A stretch of DNA of 63,303 nucleotides from Neoconidiobolus thromboides FSU 785 (lineage: Eukaryota > Entomophthoromycota > Entomophthoromycetes > Entomophthorales > Neoconidiobolaceae): NCBI GenBank assembly GCA_025603075.1, contig MU626372.1, forward strand, positions 1 to 63,303. Reading direction: 5' to 3'. This document shows, piece by piece, positions 35,240 to 45,563 of the stretch (position 1 is its first letter; each line of letters opens with the position of its first letter). Under the pieces are notes generated by a model that worked only from the letters and a program-made list of their open reading frames with translations, made no database searches and was not told the DNA's origin. The position numbers and the translations under genes are program-made.

Positions 35240-35640
35240 AATTTTAAAAATCAAAGCCAATAAATAAAATGGATGTTCTAAAAATTTACAAAATATGGGG
35301 TAAAAAATAAAAAGAGGGAATTAGTATATTAAGTAATCAATAATTTGACCAAATTTAGTACACTTGTTCCATCAAAGTCTAGATTATTTGTCTTTAGATA
35401 AGTTAATGAGTTTCTGATTTGTAACTATAAGTTATTATTATTAAAATACAATTTCTTCTAGAATTAACTTTCAAATTCATTATTTTTATTAAAGTTATTT
35501 TTGTTCTATTTTTACCAACTATTTCAAAACATTGAAACAATCTAGTCAAATTATTTTAATAAGTTATAGACTCAAACAATTAAGATTTAACTAGGAACTA
35601 TAACTTTATTCGAACTTCACCATTATTACTAATAAATGAC
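35240..35640 (+). repeat. Direct duplication, unit 1
   Basis: Matches 36045-36475 in the same orientation, for example TACAATTTCTTCTAGAATT, TTAGATAAGT and CAAACAATT in the same order with indels. Diverged. Confidence 0.65.
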
Positions 35641-35708
35641 AAAATCAATAATATCAAGAGTCAAGTAACAATTCTATAAAACTATTTGTCAATTTCAATT
35701 ATTTAATA

Positions 35709-35808
35709 TGAGGGATGTTTTTTGGCCTCATCACTTTTTGCATTTTTCAAGCACTATTTGAGTGGAAAAATTGTTAGTAAAATACTTGAATACAAAAATA
35801 CATTCCCA
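35709..35808 (-). repeat. Foldback MITE-like element, copy 15
   Basis: TGAGGGATGTT left end and ACATTCCCA right end. It sits between the two units of the local direct duplication. Confidence 0.8.
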
Positions 35809-36044
35809 TATGTTATTATTTATTTTTCATTCTAAATTATTAAAAATCAAACAAAAGTAGAATATAAATTATATTAGGATTCTATTTCCATTTTTTATTT
35901 ATAGAATTCAGTCTCATATTAGACAATTTCGATATGTCATCTAACTATCTTAATTAGATCAAGAAGTTATTGACTTAATTTCATACCAAATACTATTCTA
36001 AATTTAAATAACTATTAATAAAAATAAAACAACAATTTTAAATA

Positions 36045-36475
36045 GATAAAGCCGATAAACAAATAATATATTGTATAAGAATATTTCAAAAGATGGGGTA
36101 AAAAAAGGAATCTGATTAAATTTAGTAACTATTTTCTACTCTAAGTTCAAATTACATGTGTTTAGATAAGTCAACAAGTCTCTGATTTCCAACTATAAAT
36201 TATTATTATTATTATTATTAAACTACAATTTCTTCTAGAATTGACTTTAAAATTCATTATTTTTGTTTTATTTACTTTTTAGTTTTATAGAGAAACATTG
36301 TTCTCATTTTTTATTAAAATTTTTAAAACATTCAAATAATCCGGTGTCAAATTAAATTGTTTAAAGAAATTATACAACATGTGGAAAATGAATTGTAGAG
36401 AGTTACAGATTCAAACAATTGAAATTTAATACAAAATTTAGTTTTATTTGACCATTATTATTAACATGTTATGAA
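36045..36475 (+). repeat. Direct duplication, unit 2
   Basis: Counterpart of 35240-35640; carries an expanded ATT run (36197-36220). Confidence 0.65.
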
Positions 36476-36925
36476 ATAATCATAAGAAATTGGGAGATGA
36501 GCAACTGGTAATCCAAGGATTTCAAAAACAAAATGCCAAGTTAATATTTTAATAAAAAAGAAAACAACTATTTTTAGTTAATCAAAAGAGATCATCAAAC
36601 AGACCTCTAAAAGACACTAAAAATAGGCATTAAACTAAATAAATAAAAATAGTGATGTGATAAAAATGGACATTTAAATTAATCGTATGGCTAAAGTTCA
36701 TTACTTTATTTTCAGGGGTAAAAAGGTAACTTATAGTAATTTGATGTGGATAAAGAATTCCCAATTTAAGTTCAAGTTATTGGTTCAATGTCAAACCGTT
36801 AGTTAACTTTTTGAAGATGTTGATACTAGGTTTTAGAATAACATATATAAACAATTAAAAAAGTAATTTGAAAAAATATTCAAAAATAAATAATTTAATT
36901 CAATTTAGTTTAATTCAACTTTATA

Positions 36926-37477
36926 ATGACTATTACTTCTACTTCTAATTCTAATTCTAATTCTACTTCTACTTCCACTTCTACTTCTACTTCTACTTCT
37001 ACTTCTACAATTAATTTAATCAATCAAGATAATAATGATTTAAATTCCATCTATGAAAAATACCAACTTGATATTCATTCAGAAGAAGAAAGTGATAATG
37101 AAGATATAAGCTATGATACTAATTTGACTTTTTTTAAAAATTTAAAAAGACGAGTTTCTCATGGTACTATTAATTTCAAGCCCATTGCTTCAACTAATAA
37201 ATTAAACTTCAATTTATCTACTGCATTATTTAATAAAGGGCGTAGAAATTCATCTACTAGTATAACTACTGTATCTTCGAGCTCAACAACAAGTAAAATG
37301 GCCTCCCCTTCATTATTAAATAATGAGTTGAATCATCATAAACTAGGCTATTATCAAAGAAAAAATTCACATAATACTGATTTTGATCATATTTTATTAA
37401 ACGGTTTTTCAACGGAAGATAATCTTGGGAAAGATTATACATTGTCTTTGACATTGACACCGGATCTTATAAGATAA
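36926..37477 (+). CDS. Ser/Thr-rich protein of the C-terminal-motif family (copy 4)
   Basis: 183 aa. The N-terminus is a Ser-Thr-Asn run encoded by a TCTACT hexamer microsatellite (36940-37010), so its length may vary. An acidic stretch (SEEESDNEDIS), basic KRRVSHGT and KGRRNSST segments and a Ser/Thr-rich region follow; RRxS sites could be phosphorylated by basophilic kinases. The C-terminal 40 residues carry the shared module: YYQRKNSH, DFDHILLNGF and YTLSLTLTPDLIR. No signal or TM, so probably cytoplasmic or nuclear. Function unknown; this is the longest of the four family members. Confidence 0.7.
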   Translation: MTITSTSNSNSNSTSTSTSTSTSTSTSTINLINQDNNDLNSIYEKYQLDIHSEEESDNEDISYDTNLTFFKNLKRRVSHGTINFKPIASTNKLNFNLSTALFNKGRRNSSTSITTVSSSSTTSKMASPSLLNNELNHHKLGYYQRKNSHNTDFDHILLNGFSTEDNLGKDYTLSLTLTPDLIR

Positions 37478-38699
37478 CAATCATAAGCTGATTATTGATT
37501 TGTATATATTAATTTGATTCTCAAGGATATTTTCTATACTATCTAATGCTAATTTTTTTGTGCCATTTTATTTTTATTTTTTTCTATCTCCCCTTTTTTT
37601 ATCTAATTAAATATTTCTCTTTTGTTATATCTTTTGTTATTTTTACAATGTTTTAACTTTATTTTTTTAAATTATAAATTTAATTAATTATTGTTTAATA
37701 ATTTGATTTAACTTATTTTAATCTTTATTTAATAACAATTTATTATAAATTAATAATATCTTATACTAAAATAAAATGTCAGTATTAATAACTAATAAAA
37801 TAATGAATTTAATAAGATTACTTTGTATATTACTTTTTTTTTATATAAGATTAAAAGTAACAAGACATCAAAGTATTTATGTTAATGTAAAAAAAGATAA
37901 AATGAAACTAAGAGAAAGAATTAGAAAGACAGTATAGTAAAATTATATATTTTTTAATTTTATATATTTTTCATAAATTACTAGAATCCCTAATTAGTAG
38001 AAACAAATTATTATTCTTAATTAACAAAGTTAAATAATAATTTATTTTTTGATGCGCACTTATATTAAATAATGATCGAAATGTAATTAACATCCAATTT
38101 CATATACCATAGATTAGGTATGCATTTTGTATACAAATATATAAAAAATCACATATTATAGAAAATAATTTTACTTTTTTGTATAAGAAATTTTAAGATA
38201 TAGAATATTTATAACTTATGTGCTTTTGTTTCATTTTATTATAATCTTTGAATCATTTTTGAACTTGCTTTAGAATTTTAATAAAATTTAATATTTTTAC
38301 AATATTTTTTATTTTTATTTTAATAAAATAATTTGAGAAAGATTATTGGATATTAAAATGAAAAGCTATTCTTATAGGTTCCTTCAAAATTCCTAATTAG
38401 AAATTCGCTATCGAATTTTCAACTTTAAAAAATTAGCTCATTTTTAAAATTTACTAAATTGATTGAGAACTTTATTAACAATTCAACTCACATGGTGTTT
38501 TATTATTAAATAAATTAAATAATACTGCACCCAAATAATAGATGATTCAATTATTAGCCTACTTTTAATACCTTAAAAATATGAGCTCACTATTATAATA
38601 TTATTAAAATTATTAGAAAAAGATATATAAACCAAAGAATTTGAATATTTAAATATTATAATACAATTTAATTCGATAAATATAAATATTCAATCAACA
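37478..38699. other. Intergenic stretch
   Basis: T-rich 3' region then AT-rich DNA; no repeat family member or RNA recognised. Confidence 0.4.
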
Positions 38700-39116
38700 A
38701 TGCAATTCTTCCAAACTATCTTAGCTTTATCTGCTGCTTCATTAGTAGTTTCCCAAGATGCTCAATCCAGCAATCCAACTCCATCCTCTTCTGCTACTGG
38801 AGTTCCAGATAAAGCTTCCTCTGTTTTATCCAAAGCTAGTGAAAGTGCTTCTTCTATTAAAGATGCAGAATCTAGTTCTCTTTCTTCTGTTAGATCCGAA
38901 GCTACTTCTGCTTCCGACTCTCTTAATTCAAAAATTTCTAGTCTTACTGAGTCAGTAAGCTCTCAAATCTCTAGTATGCAATCCAGTGTCTCTAGTCAAA
39001 TTCAATCTAAGAGTTCTGAAGTTAAAGGTAGTGGTACCTCAGATGCTTCAATTTCTAGCTTTAAATTTGTTGCTTACTCAGTTCCTGTATTGGCTGTCGC
39101 TTACGCTAATCTTTAA
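38700..39116 (+). CDS. Ser-rich secreted protein, GPI-type tail
   Basis: 138 aa. Signal peptide MQFFQTILALSAASLVVS, then a Ser/Ala-rich body with heptad-like spacing (SSVLSKASESASS, SKISSLTESVSSQISSMQSS), and a hydrophobic C-terminus (FVAYSVPVLAVAYANL) after a Gly/Ser segment, as expected of a GPI signal. No cysteines. Probably a heavily O-glycosylated wall or surface protein. Similar in design to the gene at 43759-44265, though not clearly homologous beyond composition. Confidence 0.8.
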   Translation: MQFFQTILALSAASLVVSQDAQSSNPTPSSSATGVPDKASSVLSKASESASSIKDAESSSLSSVRSEATSASDSLNSKISSLTESVSSQISSMQSSVSSQIQSKSSEVKGSGTSDASISSFKFVAYSVPVLAVAYANL

Positions 39117-40945
39117 ATTGTTGTATATCTTTTAAGCTTACTATCGTAAATAATAAAACAGTTAATATTTGATATTTTTGAGTTTTTATGTTTTTTTGAA
39201 CTTAATTTTAAACTTGATTTAATCAAGGTTAACTTTTGTGATTGAAATTCAAACTAACTTATTTAATAAATAATAATCCAAATCATATATAATACAAAAT
39301 AAAGGCTATATTACTTTTATCTTTATCAAATAGGTATATATATAGTTCATAAGACTAGATAGGTATCTAATTTTAGCTTATATTTAATATAATAGATACG
39401 CTTTTTATAAAAAATTTATCTACTAAATTTTCAAAAATTATCACTTCTTACTTAAGTGAACAAATAGTTTAAACAGAGAATACTGTCTACTGTCATATTC
39501 TACTTGAATCATAAAGCTGCTATAGGACTTGCTCAATTTTGTTTATATTTAAAAGATTAAACTAAGCGAGAGTAAGGCTCTGAAGACTATATGATGTTAT
39601 TAAATAGCTTTTTATAATATACAAAAAAGAGGTTACAGTTTTTATGCTGTTAAATAGCATGTTCAAAGGTCTCAGGAATTTATTGTAAGTTTTATTAAAT
39701 CTTTAGAGAACCAATCAATTTCTAGATAATTTATCTGTAATTTTTAATATTTACATTCAATTTAATATTTATAAAATGAAAGGTAAAAAATAGCCCCTTT
39801 TCATATTTTATATGAGAATTTTTTTTCTTGCTATAATTCATTCTTTTTTTAAAAATTTTCACAAAATAAACTTAATGTTAGCCTTTTGTCTTGACTTATT
39901 TTTAGGAAAACACAGGTTTTAAACAGTAAACCATATCAGTCTATTTTTTAACTAATCAACCACTTATGCACAATTTCTTTTTAATAATTTCATTTCCATA
40001 CTGAACTTATTTTTAATTATGTTATTTAATAAGTAGGTTCCTTAAGTTTAGACTTTAGTTTAAAAAACAGTAAGTATAATTGTCAAATATGCCTAAGTAC
40101 TTATCGTTTTATGTTCTTTTCAAATATGATTTATTATTTCGTTAATTTTAAATTTATTTATTTGTAATAAGTAATATAAAATATATAGAAACTTATTTTG
40201 AATAATAATTATCAGTTAATAAATTAAATTAAGTTCAAAAAGTAACTTTGATATACAAATTACCAAATCTTATTGTTAACTTAGTATTATCAAGTAACTA
40301 AATTTATTTAGAAATAGGAGTAAAAATAGAGAATAAAAGTTATTAGATACACAAAATATATTAAATCACTAAAACAAAACAAGGAAACTATAAATTATGT
40401 TTCATGCTTATTTATTTATTAAAGAACCACTATTAGATTCAACTTTTTGGAATAAGACTATTCTGATGCCTGAAGTATTAGATCCTGATAGTAAAATAGT
40501 ATTAAAAAATACAATTAATATAATAATTTTTATTTTCAAAACTAAATGTCAAATTTTCATTTTATTTTATCAACCTTAAGCTAAAAATAAACTTAAATGA
40601 GGAAGTTACAAACTCTTCTAAAAATAAACCATAGTTTAAAAAGAAGTACCGTAAGCCCAAATTAGAAGCAGAATTTTTAAGTTGATTGGAATGTAATTTT
40701 TGGAAGTTATAATTTAAATATTTTGGTGTTTTTAGCCAATGAAATCTCTGAAGCAATCCATTAATCTGAGAAAGCTGCAAGAAATTCCATAGAACTTTGA
40801 TTTGATTTGATAAAAAGCTAAAAATTGGTGGTTCCCGAACTTAAATCATCAATAAATTTAAAGGTGTCACAATAATTATTATATAAATAACATGTAATTT
40901 ATTACTTTACTTACTTTTTTTAAAACAATTTTAAACCTTAAAAAC
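39117..40945. other. Intergenic stretch
   Basis: 1.8 kb. A 60-codon frame at 40397-40579 (with VLDPDSKIVLKN) is the only hint of coding and is not supported by anything else. No repeats of the two families. Confidence 0.4.
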
Positions 40946-42439
40946 ATGTTAAAGGGATTTATTTTATCTTTATTAGTGGCTTCATCACTTGCTTTGGACC
41001 CTATCATTGCCAAAGGAAATAAATTCTTCAATAAAAAAACTGGTGAAATATTCCATGTGAAAGGTATAGCTTATCAACCCCGTGGAACTACAGACGAATC
41101 CAAAAAAGATCCATTGGCCTTCCCAGAAAATTGTAAAAGAGATGTTGAATATTTCAAAGACTTAGGTCTTAATGTTGTTCGAGTATACGAAGTCGATCCC
41201 GCCAAAGATCATAAAGAATGTATGAAGATTTTTGCTGATGCTGGTATTTATTTAGCATTAGATGTACCTATACCAAAATATTCTATTAATCGGGATGAAC
41301 CTACTTATACTATTGATATGTTAGAGCACTTCAAACAAAATATTGATGCATTTGATCAATTCGATAACGTTGCTTTCTACTTTGCAGGAAATGAAATTAA
41401 CAATGATAAAACAAATACTGATGCTAATCCATTTGTTAAGGCTTCTTTAAGAGATATGAAAGCTTACATCAAAACTAAGAAGCATCAAGTATTAGTTGGA
41501 TATGCTAACAACGATGATACTGATACTCGTAAAAACATTGAAGCTTATTTTAACTGTGGTAAAGATGAAGAAAGAGCTGATTTTTATTCTGTTAATGTCT
41601 ATTCTTGGTGCCGCTCTGAATCATTTGAAGCTTCTGGTTATCCTGCCCTTACCAAAGAGTTTAAAGATTATAGCATCCCAATTTTCTTTAGTGAATATGG
41701 TTGTAATACCGCACGTCCTCGTGAATTCGTTAATGAATTAAAATCTATGTACGGACCTGATATGGAGGAAGTAGTTGCTGGTGGTATCCTTTATGAATAT
41801 ACTCAAGAAGATAACAAGTATGGTATTGTTAAAATCAACGGTGGCAAAGTAGAAAAGATTAAAGATGAGTATGATAACTTTAAGAAAGCTCTTGCTGGCA
41901 TCAAACCTAAGAAGTATACTATTGATAGTTATAACCCTAAAAATACCGAAGCTTCTACTTGTCCTAAAATTGGAAAGGATTGGGAAGCTAGTGAAAAATT
42001 ACCACCAACACCTTCAAATAAAAAATGTAAATGTATCGTAGATTCATTAAGCTGTAAGGTCAAAAAAACCGACTTAAGTGGTGATGAAATTGGAAAAACA
42101 TTTAAATACCTTTGTGAAAAGGCCGATTGTAAAAAAGGACTTGGTTCTGATCCTTCTAAAGGTGAATATGGTAACCTTTCTGGATGTTCAGCTATTGATC
42201 AACTTAGCTGGGCACTCAATGAAGTCTACATGAAAGAGAACAAGAATAGCGATGCTTGTGTTGGTGAAAGTGGATTAGGTGAAGTTCAAACTCCTAGTGG
42301 AGATCTTAAATCTTGTGATGGCGTAAAGGAAGATATCAGTGCTCCAGGTTCTGGAAGCAATGGTAGTAGTGGAGCTTCATTTACAAAATACTCTTCTTCT
42401 TTGTTAGCAGTTGCAGTTGTTGGTAATTACCTTCTTTAA
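40946..42439 (+). CDS. GAS1: GH72 beta-1,3-glucanosyltransferase, GPI-anchored (second copy)
   Basis: 497 aa, one exon; close paralogue of the gene at 26789-28288 in the opposite orientation. Signal peptide 1-16, GH72 domain with acid/base E150 (FAGNEIN) and nucleophile E250 (FFSEYGCN), CBM43/X8 domain about 368-455 with the same eight-cysteine pattern, Gly/Ser linker and GPI-type tail. Long runs are identical to the first copy; differences cluster at surface loops (residues 48-62, 222-240) and in the tail. The reaction is beta-1,3-glucan elongation at the plasma membrane and wall. Keeping two nearly equal copies about 14 kb apart suggests a dispersed duplication with a possible expression split. 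A foldback repeat lies 142 bp after the stop. Confidence 0.94.
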   Translation: MLKGFILSLLVASSLALDPIIAKGNKFFNKKTGEIFHVKGIAYQPRGTTDESKKDPLAFPENCKRDVEYFKDLGLNVVRVYEVDPAKDHKECMKIFADAGIYLALDVPIPKYSINRDEPTYTIDMLEHFKQNIDAFDQFDNVAFYFAGNEINNDKTNTDANPFVKASLRDMKAYIKTKKHQVLVGYANNDDTDTRKNIEAYFNCGKDEERADFYSVNVYSWCRSESFEASGYPALTKEFKDYSIPIFFSEYGCNTARPREFVNELKSMYGPDMEEVVAGGILYEYTQEDNKYGIVKINGGKVEKIKDEYDNFKKALAGIKPKKYTIDSYNPKNTEASTCPKIGKDWEASEKLPPTPSNKKCKCIVDSLSCKVKKTDLSGDEIGKTFKYLCEKADCKKGLGSDPSKGEYGNLSGCSAIDQLSWALNEVYMKENKNSDACVGESGLGEVQTPSGDLKSCDGVKEDISAPGSGSNGSSGASFTKYSSSLLAVAVVGNYLL

Positions 42440-42580
42440 AGTAATACCGTTTATATTATATATCATTAATTTTCAATAAAATTATTATAATTTAATTAAT
42501 TTTGAGTGTCTTTTTAAAGATTTTATTTAATTTTTGGCCATTTGTACTTTAAATTAGCTTGATTCTGTTATCTAGCATTT

Positions 42581-42679
42581 AGGAATGTTTTTTACGTTTA
42601 AGAATTTTACTAATAAATTCTCCGCTTAAATAGCGCTTAAAGGATAGAAAAAGTAATGAAGCCAAAAAAAACACTTCCA
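42581..42679 (+). repeat. Foldback MITE-like element, copy 16
   Basis: AGGAATGTT and ACACTTCCA ends; the left change is matched on the right (GGAA and TTCC). AGCGCT centre; flanks ATTT and TTTT. Confidence 0.8.
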
Positions 42680-43456
42680 TTTTATCTGAACATGTTTTAT
42701 CCTAAAAATCTGAAAATAAAAGGGATGTTTCTTTCTTTTACTATTTTGTTCACTTTTAAGCTTTAATTTAGAAAACTATCAGCTAAATTTAAGACAACAA
42801 AACATCAGTATACGCTGCTTGTATGTTGTATTTGCGCACTTCTTGAGAGAAAAATGCGCACTATTAAATTTTAGTTTACCTTTTTAGACAAGAAGCCAGA
42901 ACAATCTCGGATTTTTTTATTACACATCCATAAAGGATAGTATAATTTATTTAATAAAGTATTAAGAAAATGAAGGGATAGAGGTAAGAAGGTTAATTGC
43001 GTAACAAAAACCTCCTTTCATTTCTTCTAAGTATTAGAATTAATAAATTCGAAATAAGCAAGAAAAATAATGATGAATTTTATACATAATAGAAAGGAGT
43101 AATTTTTCATTTAAAAGACTTGGGTAATAAGGACGTAATTTTCTAAGAAAGATATTATTGTTAATAAATACAATTCCTTATATAAATTAAATTAATATTA
43201 GCCTATAATATCCTTAAAAGCATTCATAAAAATCTTTACGAGATATACTTACTTATACTAGAATATACTTGATCCATTTAAATTAAAATTACTACATAAA
43301 GTATGTTAGACTCTAAGAGGATCTTGGATATGAAAATCTTATAATCATCGAGACAGTTCATTTGTTTTATAAAACTTTATTATTGATAGTTATTTAAAGT
43401 TCCACTAAATAAAATCACTTCCAATTGAATCTTTTAGAAACTCAATATCAGAAATA

Positions 43457-43553
43457 TGGGGATGTATTTTTTGTTTAAGAATTTTACTATCAAGTTTTCC
43501 ACTCAAATAGCGCTTAAAAGATGGAAAAAATGAAGTCGAAAAAAACACTCCCA
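43457..43553 (+). repeat. Foldback MITE-like element, copy 17
   Basis: ATATGGGGATGT left, ACTCCCATATA right; AGCGCT centre intact. About 205 bp beyond the end of the 43759 gene. Confidence 0.88.
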
Positions 43554-43758
43554 TATACTCACTCTATTCATTTTTATGTAATGTAAAATCAAAAACTACA
43601 TTAATACAGAAACGAGGGCATAAATGATTTAAGTTTTTCATGTGTAGTTAACATTGAAATCGATATTAAAAAAGAATTTGTAGATAAGAGACTAATTATT
43701 AATATAAAAAACTTTATTTATAAGTCGAGATTTTAAAGTATATTAATTACTAATTAAA

Positions 43759-44265
43759 TTATAAGTTGTTAGCAGCGAACAAGGCTAAAGCTGCTGAGAA
43801 GACGAAATATTGTGGTTCACTTACAATTGAACTAGAGCTAGAGTTACTAGAAGATAATTTAGAGCTGGTACTGGAAGCTTTAGATGAAGCAGATGAAGCC
43901 TTTGAAGATAATGAGCCTGAAGCAGATGAAATGCTATCAGAAGCTGAACTTATAGCTGAAGAAACATTATCAGTAGCTTTGCTTACGGCAGATGAAAGAG
44001 AATCAGTGGCTTTGCTTACAGCAGAAGATACAGAATCAGTGGCCTTAGAGACATCAGTAGAATCAGTGATTTTAGTAGCAGAATTTCCAGCACTAGTTTT
44101 AACGTTATCAACTAAACTGGAAGCATTGGTGAAGATGTCGTTAGCTGCGTTAGCAATATCATTACCCACGGCACCAAGGGCATCAGTGATTTTTTTACCA
44201 GTATCATCTTGAGCTAAAGTAGATGAAGCTAATACAGTAACGAAGGCGAGTTTGGTGAATTGCAT
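43759..44265 (-). CDS. Ser/Ala-rich secreted protein with 11-aa repeats, GPI-type tail
   Basis: 168 aa. Signal peptide MQFTKLAFVTVLASSTLA, then a region of 11-residue units (VSKATDSVSSA, VSKATDSLSSA, VSKATDNVSSA, ISSASDSISSA) that would form an amphipathic helix, then a nearly pure Ser/Lys/Ala segment and a hydrophobic C-terminus (YFVFSAALALFAANNL) fitting a GPI signal. One NNSS-type and one NASS-type N-glycosylation site. Likely a wall or membrane-surface protein. The 11-mer periodicity resembles LEA-like or apolipoprotein-like helices by design only. Confidence 0.82.
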   Translation of the reverse strand: MQFTKLAFVTVLASSTLAQDDTGKKITDALGAVGNDIANAANDIFTNASSLVDNVKTSAGNSATKITDSTDVSKATDSVSSAVSKATDSLSSAVSKATDNVSSAISSASDSISSASGSLSSKASSASSKASSTSSKLSSSNSSSSSIVSEPQYFVFSAALALFAANNL

Positions 44266-44565
44266 TTTAGATATTATTAAGTTATTGAAATTATAAATAT
44301 AAATTTATTTGTTATTTAATTTTAAGAGATGAGTTGAACCCTTTTTATATACTAATTTTTTCTGCTAAACTATATAATTTATTTTTAGATCCCTTGTTTT
44401 TCCGCTATTTCGATTACGCTATTTCGAGTTTATGGGAACAATAGGTTACTATTATGAGCATTATAACGAGTAATATTAAATAGTGGTAAATATCCTGCTA
44501 ATTAGTGGTGGATTTTTGCCAAGGAATTTCAAGCCATAAATTCATTATTATTAAATATTCCTATC

Positions 44566-44636
44566 TTAAAGGTTTGATTGGCCTCTAAAAATTCAGCAAT
44601 GCATAAATGTGGCTCTACCAACTGAGTCACCTTTAC
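44566..44636 (-). pseudogene. Degraded tRNA-like sequence
   Basis: On the minus strand a 71-nt segment has tRNA geometry: 5' GTAAAGG and 3' CCTTTAA can pair at six of seven positions; TG at positions 8-9; the D-arm ACTCAGTTGGTAGAGC is almost canonical and serves as a box A (TGACTCAGTTGG). The anticodon arm does not pair and the T-loop lacks TTCGA, so it is dead or is a tRNA-derived relic. No anticodon is assigned. Confidence 0.4.
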
Positions 44637-45425
44637 CTAATTGCACATTTAACTTATAATTTTGCTTGAATTCTCTTATTTAAGTTAATAAAACAAAATG
44701 GATTAATTAATAACACACAGGGCATAGTTTGAGTTAAAGATGAAAATGAAAGATACAAGAAAATCTTAGCTTAAACCCTTCCTCAAGAAAATACTACTTG
44801 GCGTGTTTCTATTTTTAAGTTTATTAATATAGAAATAACATATTGGCGTTTTCAACTTAACCAAACTTTTCCAAATTATTCTGTAACTAGGCAATTAAAA
44901 CGGAGATGCTTAAAGCTGCTACTTTAATGTACAGAAAATAATTAAGAAAGATCAATTATTGAAAATCTCAAATCATTAATACAAATGAAGAATAAATAAC
45001 ATTAGAATAAAGTATTTTCTAATTAATTGTTTTTATAAAGGATCCACTTAACAATCTATATGTTATTATTTTTTACACAACAATCTATAGTTATTATTGT
45101 TACTAAAGTTTAATTAAAAAATAGCATTGCAACTTTATTTATTGTTTTAATGTTTTTAGAACTCTTATATAACATAGTTCTTTTATGTTTTATTTTTGAA
45201 AGTGATTAAAAGTTAAAGAATTACGATTCTCAATTGCCCACTAAACATTTTTTAAATTTGAATTTTAATAGGTGAGCGTTTGTTCCTTAAAAAGGAGGTT
45301 GGGCTTTGCCCATTTAAGCTTAGTTTTTAAACAGTAATTTTCTAATTTATGTTAATTTAACCTATTAAATGGTTATGACGAATATATACATTCAAATAAA
45401 AGGTGACATTGGATCAAATATGTCT

Positions 45426-45469
45426 AAAAAATTAGCTGATCAAGGATTGATTTGATTAGCTAATTTTTT
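45426..45469. terminator. 18-bp stem-loop 3' of MIR1
   Basis: AAAAAATTAGCTGATCAA pairs with TTGATTAGCTAATTTTTT with one G-T type mismatch and an 8-nt loop. It begins about 95 bp past the MIR1 stop. On the MIR1 strand the stem is followed by T/A-rich DNA. Role in 3'-end formation or RNA stability is inferred. Confidence 0.45.
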
Positions 45470-45563
45470 TTGGATTTTATTGGCCCCATATTGTTATTGA
45501 CGAATTCGATTAAAGGGATTAGCTGTAATCAAATTCTTAAAAAAGTTGATGACGCTCAAGAGG

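Larger units (their letters stand above)
34437..36925. other. Intergenic stretch with purine tract and direct duplication
   Basis: Contains an (AAAT)n and then AAAAAG purine tract (34490-34575), two foldback copies (34998 and 35709) and a diverged direct duplication (35240-35640 and 36045-36475). The frame at 34981-35238 runs over a repeat. Confidence 0.55.
42440..43758. other. Intergenic stretch with two foldback repeats
   Basis: Copies at 42581 and 43457. Nothing else supportable. Confidence 0.5.
44266..45563. other. Intergenic stretch with tRNA relic and a stem-loop
   Basis: Holds a tRNA-like relic (44566-44636) and a long stem-loop (45426-45469) downstream of MIR1. Otherwise no gene. 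Confidence 0.5.

Noticed and set aside
40397-40579. 60-codon plus frame
   Set aside because: Short with an AT-driven C-terminus; the only protein-like part is VLDPDSKIVL.
43766-44212. 148-codon plus frame opposite the Ser-rich gene
   Set aside because: Antisense of TCT/GCT repeats gives a Glu/Leu-rich artefact.
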